From positions 1 through 7,253 of the forward strand of contig JAIRWW010000008.1 of assembly GCA_031268685.1 (NCBI GenBank): DNA of 7,253 nt, in the 5' to 3' direction. Position numbers and translations under genes: made by a program. Below, piece after piece: positions 1-7,253 of this stretch. The notes beneath the pieces were generated by a model. The model saw only the letters and a program-made list of their open reading frames with translations. It did no database searches and was not told the DNA's origin. The stretch comes from Azoarcus sp. Lineage in GTDB: Bacteria > Pseudomonadota > Gammaproteobacteria > Burkholderiales > Rhodocyclaceae. Position 1 is the stretch's first letter. Each line of letters opens with the position of its first letter.

Positions 1-6
1 TTTTAC

Positions 7-94
7 TGGCGGAGGCGGTGAGATTCGAACTCACGAACGGTTGCCCGTTGCCGGTTTTCAAGACCGGTGCAATCGACCACTCTGCCACACCTCC
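7..94 (-). tRNA. tRNA-Ser (anticodon UGA)
   Basis: Reads UCN serine codons during translation, chiefly UCA. On the minus strand the acceptor arms GGAGGTG and CGCCTCC pair over 7 bp, followed by discriminator G and an encoded CCA (7-9). The anticodon stem is CCGGT/ACCGG around loop CTTGAAA, which puts anticodon TGA at 58-60. A long variable arm (AACGG/CCGTT, 36-49) marks it as a class II tRNA and supports serine. The T arm is GTGAG-TTCGAAT-CTCAC. At 88 nt including CCA the length is normal for tRNA-Ser. It lies in the same direction as gltBD and the exported-protein gene. I saw no convincing promoter of its own in the 70 bases upstream, so it may be partly served by read-through. Confidence 0.97.
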
Positions 95-109
95 AGCACA
101 ACTCCCAGC

Positions 110-157
110 TCACCACGGCAGCGAATGGGTGAAGCCCATCGCTAAAAACATCCGTTC
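110..157 (-). pseudogene. Degenerate 15-codon copy of a gltD internal segment
   Basis: The minus strand from 157 to 113 reads [15 protein letters not shown] and then stops with TGA (110-112). GltD residues 403-417, encoded at 1113-1069, read [15 protein letters not shown]. The two agree in 12 of 15 residues and 36 of 45 bases, in the same strand and frame, with 17 consecutive identical bases (126-142 against 1082-1098). Seven of the nine differences are transitions. The similarity stops abruptly on both sides. It is best read as a relic of a partial gltD duplication or of a lost second gltD-like gene. A 13-codon reading frame (ATG at 151) with GAGGAG at 163-168, overlapping the stop codon of the upstream gene, could in principle be translated, but there is no evidence that it is. 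Confidence 0.5.
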
Positions 158-166
158 AACAACTCC

Positions 167-814
167 TCAGCAGGCTATCCCTTGGCGCAGGGCAATGCCA
201 ATCAATATTTCATTTTTGAATACGAACGCGACGGATTGATCGTACCAACGCGATTCTGCGTCTTGCGATTCCGTGTCTTCCCCAAGCATGACAAAATAAA
301 TTTTCCCGCCTTCCACAGCCCGTTCAGCATCAGAATAATCTTCACCGCTCTTTGCACTGGCGGGGAACATTTGTTTGAACTGTTTAAAGGTAATGTCCGG
401 TTTTATTATTCGCCCATCAATTTCCAGCAGGTCGGAAAATTCTTTCATATCAAACCAATCAAGCCAAATCCGAGCTTTGACCGGATGCTTTTTATGATCG
501 TATTCTTGCTGGGAGAAAATCTTTTCCAAATCGATTTTCGGATTATCTTCCGAAAAAATTTCAAGCGTGGCTTTTTTATCTTTATAGTCCAGACGGATAT
601 TGTAATTTGCCGTACAGCCGTAAAAATTTATGCTCTCCAGCTTTCCTTCCCAGAAATTTGCAGGCAAAACTTCAGTGCTCACGGCTCCCGACAATTCCAC
701 GCCATTTACTTTTACCGATTCGGCCCGATCATAAGAAGCCTGTGCATGGGCAGCATTGATGCACACTGCCAAAGACAGCAGCGCCAATATGTGAAAAAGA
801 GCTTTGATGCGCAT
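167..814 (-). CDS. Exported protein of unknown function
   Basis: I do not recognise the family. The 215-residue product begins with a good Sec signal peptide: a basic start (MRIK), a hydrophobic stretch over residues 6-20 and a likely signal peptidase I site AHA|QA after residue 24. Cys18 lies in the signal, but LAVC is a poor lipobox, so a soluble periplasmic protein is likelier than a lipoprotein. The mature part is hydrophilic, with no further membrane segment. It has two cysteines, Cys67 and the very last residue Cys215, which could form a disulfide. The C-terminal third ([11 protein letters not shown] near 141-151, then [20 protein letters not shown] near 190-209) faintly resembles small periplasmic SmpA-like folds, which is speculative. 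GC is about 44% over 241-780, well below gltBD, and rare codons occur (ATA ATA at 404-409), suggesting separate origin. The ATG at 814 puts the signal peptide at the N-terminus. A GTG at 856 overlaps the gltD stop (GTGA) and would add 14 residues. Neither start has a strong ribosome site. Confidence 0.75.
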   Translation of the reverse strand: MRIKALFHILALLSLAVCINAAHAQASYDRAESVKVNGVELSGAVSTEVLPANFWEGKLESINFYGCTANYNIRLDYKDKKATLEIFSEDNPKIDLEKIFSQQEYDHKKHPVKARIWLDWFDMKEFSDLLEIDGRIIKPDITFKQFKQMFPASAKSGEDYSDAERAVEGGKIYFVMLGEDTESQDAESRWYDQSVAFVFKNEILIGIALRQGIAC

Positions 815-852
815 GGTTATCAGCAATTTTTTGCAGGCGTGTTGGTCTGTTA

Positions 853-2319
853 TCACCGCGGCAACACGCTCGTCCCCATCAGAAATTCATCCACGGCTCT
901 TGCGCATTGCCGCCCTTCGCGGATGGCCCACACGACCAGCGACTGGCCCCGGCGCACGTCGCCAGCGGCGAAAACTTTGGCGACGTTGGTCGCGTAGCCG
1001 CCCGCCGCTTCGGTCGTGGCCCGGACGTTGCCGCGCGCGTCTTTCGCTACGCCGAAGGCGTCAAGTACGCCCGGTAGCGGGTGGGTGAAGCCCATCGCCA
1101 AAAATGCCCGTTCGGCGGGAAAGGTTTCTTCGGAACCGGGAATTTCGCTCATGCGCCCTTCGTTCCATTCCAGCCGCACGGTTTTCACGCCGGTAAGCTT
1201 GCCGTCCTTGCCGATGAATTCTTTGGTGGCGATCGCGTATTCGCGCCGCGTGTCGCCTTCGAGGTGCGAAGACGAGGTGCGCAGTTTGTTCGGCCAGTAC
1301 GGCCAGGTGAGCGCTTTGTTTTCTTGTTCGGGCGGACGAGGCATCAATTCAAATTGCGTTACTGTTTTTGCGCCGTGGCGGTAGCTGGTGCCAACGCAGT
1401 CAGAGCCGGTGTCGCCGCCGCCGATGACGACGACGTTGCAGCCCGCCGCGGAAATCGGGTTGGGGGCGTCGCCCGTGACCTGGCGGTTTTGCGGGATGAG
1501 GAATTCGAGCGCGAAGTACACGCCCGCGAGTTCCCGTCCAGGCACGGGCAGGTCGCGCGGTATCTCCGAGCCGCCAGCCAGGACGACGGCATCGAACCCG
1601 GCAAGCAGCCGGTCGGCGGGGATGATTTCTTTTGCATCGCTGGAGATGCCCGCCGGCAATGTTTTCGCGCCGACGAGAACGCCGGTGCGGAAGGTCACTC
1701 CTTCGGCTGCCATCTGCGCCGCGCGGCGGTCGATGATGCTTTTGTCGAGTTTGAAGTCGGGGATGCCGTAACGCAGCAGGCCGCCGACGCGGTTGTTTTT
1801 TTCGAATACGGTGACGTCGTGGCCAGCCCGCGCAAGTTGTTGCGCCGCCGCCAAGCCCGCCGGGCCGCCGCCGACTACGGCTACTTTTTTGCCGGTTTTT
1901 GTTTCTGCCGGTTGCGGGCGCACCCAGTCTTCGCTCCAGGCTTTGTCAATGATGGCCTGTTCGATGGATTTGATGCCGACGGCGTCGGCGTTGTAGCCCA
2001 GGGTGCAGGCGGCTTCGCAGGGCGAGGGGCATACGCGGCCCGTGAACTCGGGGAAGTTGTTGGTTGAATGCAGTACGGCAATCGCGCGCTGCCATTGCCC
2101 GCGAAATACGAGGTCGTTCCAGTCGGGGATGATGTTGTTGACCGGACAGGCGTTGTTGCAGAATGGGACGCCGCAATCCATGCAGCGCGCGCCTTGTATC
2201 TGCGCTTTGTCGTCGGCCAGCTTCAGGACGAATTCTTTGTAGTTGCCAATGCGTTCGGCGACGGGCAAATATTCCTGCGTCTGACGCGGAAATTCGAGAA
2301 ATCCAGTGGGTTTGCCCAT
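853..2319 (-). CDS. gltD: Glutamate synthase (NADPH) small subunit
   Basis: Cytoplasmic beta subunit of NADPH-GOGAT. It oxidises NADPH on FAD and passes electrons through iron-sulfur clusters to the FMN of GltB, where 2-oxoglutarate and glutamine-derived ammonia become glutamate. The 488 residues match the usual size for the family. The N-terminal ferredoxin-like domain has Cys46, 49, 54 and 58 ([13 protein letters not shown]) and a second group Cys97, 101 and 105 (CPSPCEAAC), the expected [4Fe-4S] ligands. The FAD-binding Rossmann motif [12 protein letters not shown] lies at 148-159 and the NADPH-binding [11 protein letters not shown] at 297-307. The closing FAD motif is [21 protein letters not shown] from 450 onward. 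The gene starts 2 bp after the gltB stop with a strong ribosome site, so the two are translated from one message. Its stop overlaps a possible GTG start of the next gene. Residues 403-417 recur as a degenerate copy near position 130. The gene looks intact and GC-rich. Confidence 0.97.
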   Translation of the reverse strand: MGKPTGFLEFPRQTQEYLPVAERIGNYKEFVLKLADDKAQIQGARCMDCGVPFCNNACPVNNIIPDWNDLVFRGQWQRAIAVLHSTNNFPEFTGRVCPSPCEAACTLGYNADAVGIKSIEQAIIDKAWSEDWVRPQPAETKTGKKVAVVGGGPAGLAAAQQLARAGHDVTVFEKNNRVGGLLRYGIPDFKLDKSIIDRRAAQMAAEGVTFRTGVLVGAKTLPAGISSDAKEIIPADRLLAGFDAVVLAGGSEIPRDLPVPGRELAGVYFALEFLIPQNRQVTGDAPNPISAAGCNVVVIGGGDTGSDCVGTSYRHGAKTVTQFELMPRPPEQENKALTWPYWPNKLRTSSSHLEGDTRREYAIATKEFIGKDGKLTGVKTVRLEWNEGRMSEIPGSEETFPAERAFLAMGFTHPLPGVLDAFGVAKDARGNVRATTEAAGGYATNVAKVFAAGDVRRGQSLVVWAIREGRQCARAVDEFLMGTSVLPR

Positions 2320-2321
2320 GT

Positions 2322-5300
2322 TTATGCAACCTCCCGTTGCTGCTGGCGGCGCGCGGCAATTTCACCGAGTGCGCGGCGATATTCGTTAGGCATGATCTTG
2401 ATGAAGCGGCCTCGCCACCCTTCCCAGTTTTCGAGGATGTGGCGGGCGCGCTCGCTGCCTGTGAAGCGCACATGGCGTCCGATCAGGCCCTTGAGGATGA
2501 CTTCGTCCCGCATCGACAGGGGGTCGATGTCGACGCGCCCTGCGGCGGCGAATTCGTCGGCGGCGGCGGATATTGTGTCGTCGGCGGCGGGCAAGGGTTC
2601 GAGTGTGACCTGGGACAGGTTGCACAGCCCTTTGAAGTCGCCGGTGGCGTCGAGCACGTAGGCGACGCCGCCCGACATGCCCGCTGCGAAGTTGCGCCCG
2701 GTCTGGCCAAGCACGACGACGGTGCCGCCGGTCATGTATTCGCAGCCATGGTCGCCAACGCCTTCGATTACTGCCGTTGCGCCGGAATTGCGCACCGCGA
2801 AACGTTCGCCCGCGACGCCCGCGAAGTACGCTTCGCCTTCGGTTGCGCCATAAAGCACGGTGTTGCCGATGACGATGTTGTTGCCGGTGCTCCCCCGGAA
2901 GTCGGCATGCGGCCGCACGATGACGCGCCCGCCCGAAAGCCCTTTGCCGACGTAGTCGTTGCCTTCGCCGATGAGTTCGAGGGTGATGCCGCGCGCAAGG
3001 AAGGCGGCGAACGATTGTCCCGCTGTGCCGGTGAGGCGGATGCGGATGCTGTCTTCGGGCAATCCGGCGCGTCCGTGCCGGGCGGCGATCGCGCCGGAGA
3101 GCATGGCGCCGACGGTGCGGTGGATGTTTTTCACCGGCAGGTCGATGTCGACTTTTTCGCCACGCTCCAGCGCGGGCGCGGCGCGTTCGAGGAGTTCGTT
3201 GTCGAGCGCTTTGCCGAGGCCGTGATCCTGGGTTTCATGGTGCAGCCGCGCCACGCCGGCTGGCGCGTCGGGCCGATGGAAGATGCGGGAGTAGTCGAGG
3301 CCGCGCGCTTTCCAGTGCGCGATGCCCTTTTTTATGTCGATGAGATCAGATCGCCCGATGAGGCCGTCGAATTTGCGGATGCCGAGTTGGGCCATGAGTT
3401 CGCGCACTTCTTCGGCAACGAAGAAGAAGTAGTTGACGACGTGCTCGGGCTGGCCGGAGAAACGGCGGCGCAGTACGGGGTCTTGCGTGGCGACGCCGGC
3501 CGGACAGGTGTTGAGGTGGCATTTGCGCATCATCACGCAGCCTTCGACGACCAGCGGCGCGGTGGAAAAGCCGAATTCGTCGGCCCCGAGCAGCGCGCCG
3601 ATTACGACGTCGCGACCGGTTTTCATCTGGCCGTCGACCTGGAGCCGCACCCGGCCACGCAGGCGGTTGACGACCAGGGTCTGCTGGGTTTCGGCCAGAC
3701 CCAATTCCCAAGGCGAGCCAGCGTACTTGATCGACGACAGGGGCGAAGCGCCGGTGCCGCCGTCGTGGCCGGAGATTACGATATGGTCGGCCTTGGCTTT
3801 CGCTACGCCAGCGGCGACGGTGCCGACGCCGACTTCGGAGACGAGCTTGACGGAGATTTCCGCTCTGGCGTTGACGTTTTTCAGGTCATGGATGAGTTGC
3901 GCCAGATCTTCGATGGAGTAGATGTCGTGGTGCGGCGGCGGCGAGATTAGTACCACGCCCGGCACCGAGTGGCGCAGGAAGCCGATGTATTCGGAGACTT
4001 TGTGTCCCGGCAGTTGCCCGCCCTCGCCGGGCTTTGCGCCCTGGGCCATCTTGATCTGGATCTGGTCGGCGTTGGCCAGGTATTCGGCGGTGACGCCGAA
4101 GCGGCCCGAGGCGACTTGTTTGATCGAGGAACGCAGGGAATCGCCCGCGACCAGATCGATGTCGCGCTCGATGCGCGATTCGCCGATCAGTTGCGACAGC
4201 TTCATGCCGTGCGCAACGGGCTTGAAGCGGCGCGGGTCTTCGCCGCCTTCGCCGGTGTTGGAGCGGCCGCCGATGCGGTTCATGGCGAGCGCCAGGGTGG
4301 TGTGGGCTTCCGTCGAGATGGAGCCGAGCGACATTGCGCCGGTGGCGAAGCGTTTGACGATGTCGCGCGCGGGTTCGACTTCGTCGAGCGGAATCGGCGC
4401 GCCAGCGGGTTTGAGTTCAAACAGGCCGCGCAAGGTCATGTGACGCCGGCTCTGGTCGTTGATGATGGCGGCGTATTCTTTGTAGCTCTCGAACTTGCCC
4501 GCGCGAGTCGCGTGCTGGAGCTTGGCGATGGCATCCGGCGTCCACATATGTTCGTCGCCCCGGATGCGGAAGGCGTATTCGCCGCCGGGGTCGAGCATGT
4601 CGACGAGCACGGGGTCGGCGCTGAACGCCTTGCGGTGCAGGCGGATCGTTTCTTCCATGACTTCAAATAGCCCGATGCCTTCCACCTGACTGGAAGTGCC
4701 ATTGAAGTAGCGGTCGATGAAAGCCTGTTGCAAGCCGACCGCCTCAAAGATTTGCGCGCCGGTATAGGACATATAGGTGGAAATGCCCATTTTGGACATT
4801 ACCTTGCGCAAGCCCTTGCCTACCGCTTTGACGAAGTTGTGGATGTATTCCTCGCCTTTTTCGGGGCTGCCCGCGATTTGTTGCAGGGTTTCGAGCGTGA
4901 CGTAGGGGTGCACCGCTTCCGCGCCGAAGCCTGCGAGCACCGCGAAATGGTGCGTCTCACGCACACTGCCGGTCTCGACCACCAGTCCGGCCCGTGTGCG
5001 CAGCCCGCGCGCGACGAGGTGCTGGTGGATCGCCGACAGCGCCAGCAGGGCGGGAATCGCCACCGCCTCGGCGCCAATCTTGCGGTCGGAGACGATCAGG
5101 ATGTTGTTCCCTTGCAGCACCGCGCTTTCGGCCTCGGCGCAGAGCGAGGCCAGGCGCGCTTCGACGCCTTCTCTGCCCCAGTCCGCCGGGTAACAGATGT
5201 CCAGTTCCGCCGAACGGAATTTGTCGTGCGTATAGCGGGCGATGTTGCGAATCTTCGCCATGTCGCCGAAGTCGAGTACGGGCTGCGTGACTTCGAGGCG

Positions 5301-6986
5301 GAAAGGCGGGTTGATCTCGTTGATTTCGAGCAGATTGGGCTTCGGCCCGATGAAGGAAACGAGCGACATCACCAATTGCTCGCGGATCGGGTCGATCGGC
5401 GGATTGGTGACTTGCGCGAAAAGCTGGCGGAAATAGTTGAAGAGTGGTTTTTCTTTGTTCGAGAGCACCGCCAGAGGCGAGTCGTTGCCCATCGAGCCGG
5501 TGCTTTCTTCGCCGCTGCGGCCCATCGGTTCGAGGATGAACTTGAGGTCTTCCTGCGTAAAGCCAAACGCCTGCTGACGGTCGAGAAGGCTCGCGGCATG
5601 AGCAGCGGCTGCGGGCGCGGGCGCATCGAGACCGTCGAGCTTGATGTTGATCTTCGAGAGCCAGTCGGCGTAGGGGCGGGCGCGCGCGAGGGAATCTTTA
5701 ATTTCCTTGTCGTCGATGATGCGGCCTTGGTCGAGGTCGATCAGGAACATCTTGCCCGGCTGCAAGCGCCATTTCCGGGCGATCTTGCTCTCGGGAATTG
5801 GCAGCACGCCCGATTCGGACGCCATTATCACGAGGTCGTCGTCGGTGACGAGGTAGCGCGCCGGGCGCAATCCGTTGCGGTCGAGCGTCGCGCCAATCTG
5901 GCGTCCGTCGGTAAAGGCCACGGCGGCGGGGCCGTCCCACGGCTCCATCATCGCGGCATGGTATTCATAGAAGGCGCGGCGGCGCTCGTCCATCTGGGCG
6001 TGCGACTCCCAGGCTTCCGGAATCATCATCATCACCGCGTGCGCCATCGAATAGCCGCTCATCACCAGGAGTTCGAGGGCATTGTCGAAAGAAGCGGAGT
6101 CGGACTGGCCGGGATAGATCAGCGGCCATATCTTGGCGAGGTCGTTGCCGAGCAGGGGCGAGGAGACGCCTTTTTCGCGCGCGCGCATCCAGTTGTAATT
6201 GCCGCGCACGGTATTGATTTCGCCGTTGTGGGCGATATAGCGGAACGGTTGCGCGAGGTCCCATCTCGGGAAGGTGTTGGTCGAAAAGCGTTGGTGCACG
6301 AGCGCCAGCGCCGAAATCGCGCGCGGATCGGCAAGGTCGCGGTAATAAACGCCCACCTGCGGGGCCAGCAGCAGACCTTTGTAGTCGACGGTGCGCGCCG
6401 AGAAGGATGTCGCGTAGTACGCCCGCCCGTGCTTGAGATTGAGCGCGCCGATAGCGTTGGCGGCACGCCGGCGGGCCACGTAGAGCTTGCGTTCGAGCGC
6501 CTCGGTAACCATCACGTCCGGGCCGCGCCCGACGAAAAGCTGACGGATAACGGGTTCGGTGGCTTTCACCGCAGGCGACATGGGCATGTCGTGGTCGACC
6601 GGCACATCGCGCCAGCCCAGGACGATTTGACCTTCGTCGCAGACGGCGCGTTCGAGTTCTTCCTCACAGGCCAGGCGGGTGGCGGCCTCTTGCGGCAGAA
6701 AGACCATGGCGACGCCGTATTCGCCCGGCGGCGGCAGCGTTACGCCCTGGCGCGCCATGTCCTCGCGGTAGAGCGCGTCCGGAATCTGGATCAGGATTCC
6801 CGCGCCGTCGCCTTGCAGGGGATCGGCCCCGACCGCGCCGCGATGGTCGAGATTTTCCAGAATTTCCAACCCCTGCCGAACGATATCGTGCGACTTTTTG
6901 CCCTTGATGTGGGCGATGAAGCCCACGCCACAAGCGTCGTGTTCATTCGCCGGGTCGTACAGTCCCTGCTTCTGGGGAAAATCCAT
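2322..6986 (-). CDS. gltB: Glutamate synthase (NADPH) large subunit
   Basis: Cytoplasmic alpha subunit of GOGAT. It hydrolyses glutamine and channels the ammonia to 2-oxoglutarate, which is reduced on FMN to glutamate. From the ATG at 6986 it has 1554 residues. The N-terminal class II glutamine amidotransferase domain starts at Cys19 (DACGVGF), which must become the N-terminal nucleophile after propeptide removal, and runs to about 430. It holds [10 protein letters not shown] near 233-242 and [11 protein letters not shown] near 253-263. A central domain follows (about 470-760), then the FMN synthase domain (about 850-1220) with [10 protein letters not shown] near 913, [11 protein letters not shown] near 984 and [11 protein letters not shown] near 1073. 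The [3Fe-4S] ligands are Cys1150, 1156 and 1161 in the family spacing C-x5-C-x4-C. The C-terminal GXGXG beta-helix domain spans about 1350-1445. Alternative starts are the ATG at 6995 and a GTG at 7067. The latter abuts the terminator T-run and adds residues unlike GltB. I chose 6986 because GAGG sits 9 bases before it, while GAGG touches the 6995 ATG. No frameshift or missing catalytic residue was seen. Confidence 0.96.
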   Translation of the reverse strand: MDFPQKQGLYDPANEHDACGVGFIAHIKGKKSHDIVRQGLEILENLDHRGAVGADPLQGDGAGILIQIPDALYREDMARQGVTLPPPGEYGVAMVFLPQEAATRLACEEELERAVCDEGQIVLGWRDVPVDHDMPMSPAVKATEPVIRQLFVGRGPDVMVTEALERKLYVARRRAANAIGALNLKHGRAYYATSFSARTVDYKGLLLAPQVGVYYRDLADPRAISALALVHQRFSTNTFPRWDLAQPFRYIAHNGEINTVRGNYNWMRAREKGVSSPLLGNDLAKIWPLIYPGQSDSASFDNALELLVMSGYSMAHAVMMMIPEAWESHAQMDERRRAFYEYHAAMMEPWDGPAAVAFTDGRQIGATLDRNGLRPARYLVTDDDLVIMASESGVLPIPESKIARKWRLQPGKMFLIDLDQGRIIDDKEIKDSLARARPYADWLSKINIKLDGLDAPAPAAAAHAASLLDRQQAFGFTQEDLKFILEPMGRSGEESTGSMGNDSPLAVLSNKEKPLFNYFRQLFAQVTNPPIDPIREQLVMSLVSFIGPKPNLLEINEINPPFRLEVTQPVLDFGDMAKIRNIARYTHDKFRSAELDICYPADWGREGVEARLASLCAEAESAVLQGNNILIVSDRKIGAEAVAIPALLALSAIHQHLVARGLRTRAGLVVETGSVRETHHFAVLAGFGAEAVHPYVTLETLQQIAGSPEKGEEYIHNFVKAVGKGLRKVMSKMGISTYMSYTGAQIFEAVGLQQAFIDRYFNGTSSQVEGIGLFEVMEETIRLHRKAFSADPVLVDMLDPGGEYAFRIRGDEHMWTPDAIAKLQHATRAGKFESYKEYAAIINDQSRRHMTLRGLFELKPAGAPIPLDEVEPARDIVKRFATGAMSLGSISTEAHTTLALAMNRIGGRSNTGEGGEDPRRFKPVAHGMKLSQLIGESRIERDIDLVAGDSLRSSIKQVASGRFGVTAEYLANADQIQIKMAQGAKPGEGGQLPGHKVSEYIGFLRHSVPGVVLISPPPHHDIYSIEDLAQLIHDLKNVNARAEISVKLVSEVGVGTVAAGVAKAKADHIVISGHDGGTGASPLSSIKYAGSPWELGLAETQQTLVVNRLRGRVRLQVDGQMKTGRDVVIGALLGADEFGFSTAPLVVEGCVMMRKCHLNTCPAGVATQDPVLRRRFSGQPEHVVNYFFFVAEEVRELMAQLGIRKFDGLIGRSDLIDIKKGIAHWKARGLDYSRIFHRPDAPAGVARLHHETQDHGLGKALDNELLERAAPALERGEKVDIDLPVKNIHRTVGAMLSGAIAARHGRAGLPEDSIRIRLTGTAGQSFAAFLARGITLELIGEGNDYVGKGLSGGRVIVRPHADFRGSTGNNIVIGNTVLYGATEGEAYFAGVAGERFAVRNSGATAVIEGVGDHGCEYMTGGTVVVLGQTGRNFAAGMSGGVAYVLDATGDFKGLCNLSQVTLEPLPAADDTISAAADEFAAAGRVDIDPLSMRDEVILKGLIGRHVRFTGSERARHILENWEGWRGRFIKIMPNEYRRALGEIAARRQQQREVA
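2330..2335 (-). promoter_or_regulatory. gltD ribosome binding site
   Basis: GGGAGG lies inside the last codons of gltB, 10 bases before the gltD ATG at 2319. The order is GGGAGG, the gltB TAA stop (2322-2324), two bases, then ATG. This fixes the gltD start and suggests coupled translation, which suits two subunits that assemble together. Confidence 0.75.
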
Positions 6987-6995
6987 CTTGCTCAT

Positions 6996-6999
6996 CCTC
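6996..6999 (-). promoter_or_regulatory. gltB ribosome binding site (start-deciding)
   Basis: GAGG is followed immediately by an ATG (6995) and, 9 bases later, by a second in-frame ATG (6986). Usual ribosome spacing favours the second start. The first would have no spacer at all. The choice changes the propeptide before the catalytic cysteine by only three residues. Confidence 0.45.
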
Positions 7000-7067
7000 G
7001 AAACAACTTTTACCGGGCCACCTGCCGGGATCGTCCAAACGGCCACCGCCCCGCGCGGCGCGGACAC

Positions 7068-7095
7068 AAAAAAGCCGGGTACATGGAAACCCGGC
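7068..7095 (-). terminator. Intrinsic terminator upstream of gltB
   Basis: On the minus strand GCCGGGT and ACCCGGC form a perfect 7-bp GC-rich stem (7089-7095 with 7074-7080) with an 8-base loop, followed directly by six T (7068-7073). There is no T-run on the other side, so it acts on leftward transcription only. Its place between a strong promoter and gltB suggests attenuation or the end of a small RNA. It could instead end transcription arriving from a gene beyond the right edge. Confidence 0.8.
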
Positions 7096-7100
7096 CTTGC

Positions 7101-7115
7101 GAGCCGACACGGCTC
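7101..7115 (-). other. Perfect short hairpin before the terminator
   Basis: GAGCCG and CGGCTC pair over 6 bp around a 3-base loop, 5 bases upstream of the terminator stem. If transcription starts near 7135, this hairpin and the terminator make up most of the first 68 nt of RNA. Confidence 0.55.
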
Positions 7116-7141
7116 CCGGAACCACCCGAACGGAAAGGGTG

Positions 7142-7170
7142 AATATACCTCTGTAAGTCGTGTGGTTCAA
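7142..7170 (-). promoter_or_regulatory. Sigma70-type promoter for the gltB leader
   Basis: The -35 box TTGAAC (7165-7170) and -10 box TATATT (7142-7147) are separated by exactly 17 bp and each is close to consensus. The expected transcript start is near 7134-7136. The DNA upstream (about 7185-7212) is AT-rich against a GC-rich background, as in an UP-like or regulator-binding region. A 5-bp inverted repeat (CACCC/GGGTG, 7123-7141) spans the predicted start and could be an operator, though it is short. The promoter is the likely origin of the gltBD transcript. Confidence 0.75.
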
Positions 7171-7214
7171 GCGTTTTGCAGCGCGGCAATTTTATGTTTT
7201 ATCAGTAAAGCCCG

Positions 7215-7253
7215 CTACTGCCGCAAAGCCGCCAATGTCCTTTCGCCGCTTAG
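7215..7253 (-). CDS. Possible C-terminal end of an upstream gene (partial)
   Basis: From the right edge leftward, one minus-strand frame reads LSGERTLAALRQ and then TAG at 7215-7217. The residues look like an ordinary soluble protein tail, and the stop lies about 45 bp before the promoter, a natural place for a gene to end. Twelve codons are far too few to identify the protein, and a second frame has a TAA at 7250-7252, so this is only a suggestion. Nothing else coding was seen in 7171-7253. Confidence 0.25.
   Translation of the reverse strand, partial: LSGERTLAALRQ

Larger units (their letters stand above)
6987..7135 (-). promoter_or_regulatory. Structured 5' leader of gltB (possible attenuator or small RNA)
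   Basis: The leader from the predicted transcript start to the gltB start codon is about 145-150 nt, long for a simple untranslated region. It contains a perfect 6-bp hairpin (7101-7115) and then an intrinsic terminator (7068-7095), all before gltB. The arms are repeated in a way that allows alternative pairings. UCCGG (7120-7116) can pair with CCGGG of the terminator's left arm (7094-7090), with one G-U pair. CCGGGA (7119-7114) is perfectly complementary to UCCCGG downstream (7030-7025). Such mutually exclusive pairings are typical of attenuators, but they are short and GC-rich and may be chance. I recognise no known riboswitch. No clear sigma70 promoter is visible between the terminator and gltB, so transcripts probably must pass the terminator to reach gltB. 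Confidence 0.45.

Noticed and set aside
110..132. Inverted repeat TCACC/GGTGA as a terminator before the tRNA
   Set aside because: The stem is only 5 bp with a 13-base loop and no T-run, and it overlaps the gltD-like fragment whose sequence explains half of it.
7..166. Integration site at tRNA-Ser for an island holding the low-GC gene
   Set aside because: Integrases normally use the 3' part of a tRNA, which faces the left edge, whereas the low-GC gene is on the 5' side. No integrase or repeated tRNA end is present.
797..814. Lipoprotein signal (LAVC) in the exported protein
   Set aside because: Val just before Cys does not fit a lipobox, and a good signal peptidase I site (AHA|QA) follows six residues later.
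182..997. Plus-strand open frame opposite the exported-protein gene
   Set aside because: It runs across the end of gltD and has no recognisable domain or signal peptide. The minus-strand frame has a clean signal peptide and fits the gene order.
7012..7046. A second promoter between the terminator and gltB (TTGGAC, TAAAAG)
   Set aside because: The spacer is 20 bp and the -10 match is poor, so it is not a credible sigma70 promoter.
2163..7142. Long plus-strand open frames opposite gltB (for example 2163-3950 and 4728-7142)
   Set aside because: They are antisense to intact gltB. Their translations are low-complexity and rich in Arg, Ala, Asp and Val without recognisable domains, as expected from GC-rich codon bias on the opposite strand.
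7212..7234. Sigma54-like promoter (TGGC at -24, GCA at -12) upstream of the sigma70 promoter
   Set aside because: The spacing fits, but the usual TT before GC is missing and several other positions differ. It also overlaps the possible upstream gene tail.

Overview
The window looks like chromosomal DNA of a proteobacterium, most likely a betaproteobacterium. This is judged from the style of the GltB and GltD proteins, the GC-rich codon use of these genes, and a tRNA with an encoded CCA end. No sequence search was possible, so the taxon is an inference. All recognisable genes lie on the minus strand, so transcription runs from the right end of the window to the left.

Right end (about 6987-7253): the last bases may hold the tail of an upstream gene, followed by a textbook sigma70-type promoter (TTGAAC, 17 bp, TATATT; 7142-7170). 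About 50 bases downstream of the expected transcript start, and before gltB, there is a compact intrinsic terminator (7068-7095) preceded by another perfect hairpin (7101-7115). A promoter followed directly by a terminator in the gltB leader suggests either transcription attenuation of gltB or a small RNA of about 65-70 nt. This is the most interesting regulatory structure in the window.

Centre (853-6986): gltB and gltD encode the large and small subunits of NADPH-dependent glutamate synthase (GOGAT). They are separated by 2 bp and clearly co-transcribed. GltB takes the amide nitrogen of glutamine and transfers it as ammonia to 2-oxoglutarate on its FMN domain. GltD supplies electrons from NADPH through FAD and iron-sulfur clusters. 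With glutamine synthetase this forms the main high-affinity ammonia assimilation route. Both genes look intact, with all expected active-site and cluster-ligand residues.

Left end (1-852): after gltD comes a gene of clearly lower GC (about 44% over 241-780) for an unrecognised exported protein of 215 residues. Next is a 45-bp degenerate copy of an internal gltD segment ending in a stop codon, and finally tRNA-Ser(UGA). I saw no terminator between gltB and the tRNA, so read-through from the glt operon is possible. No mobile element, CRISPR array or origin was seen.
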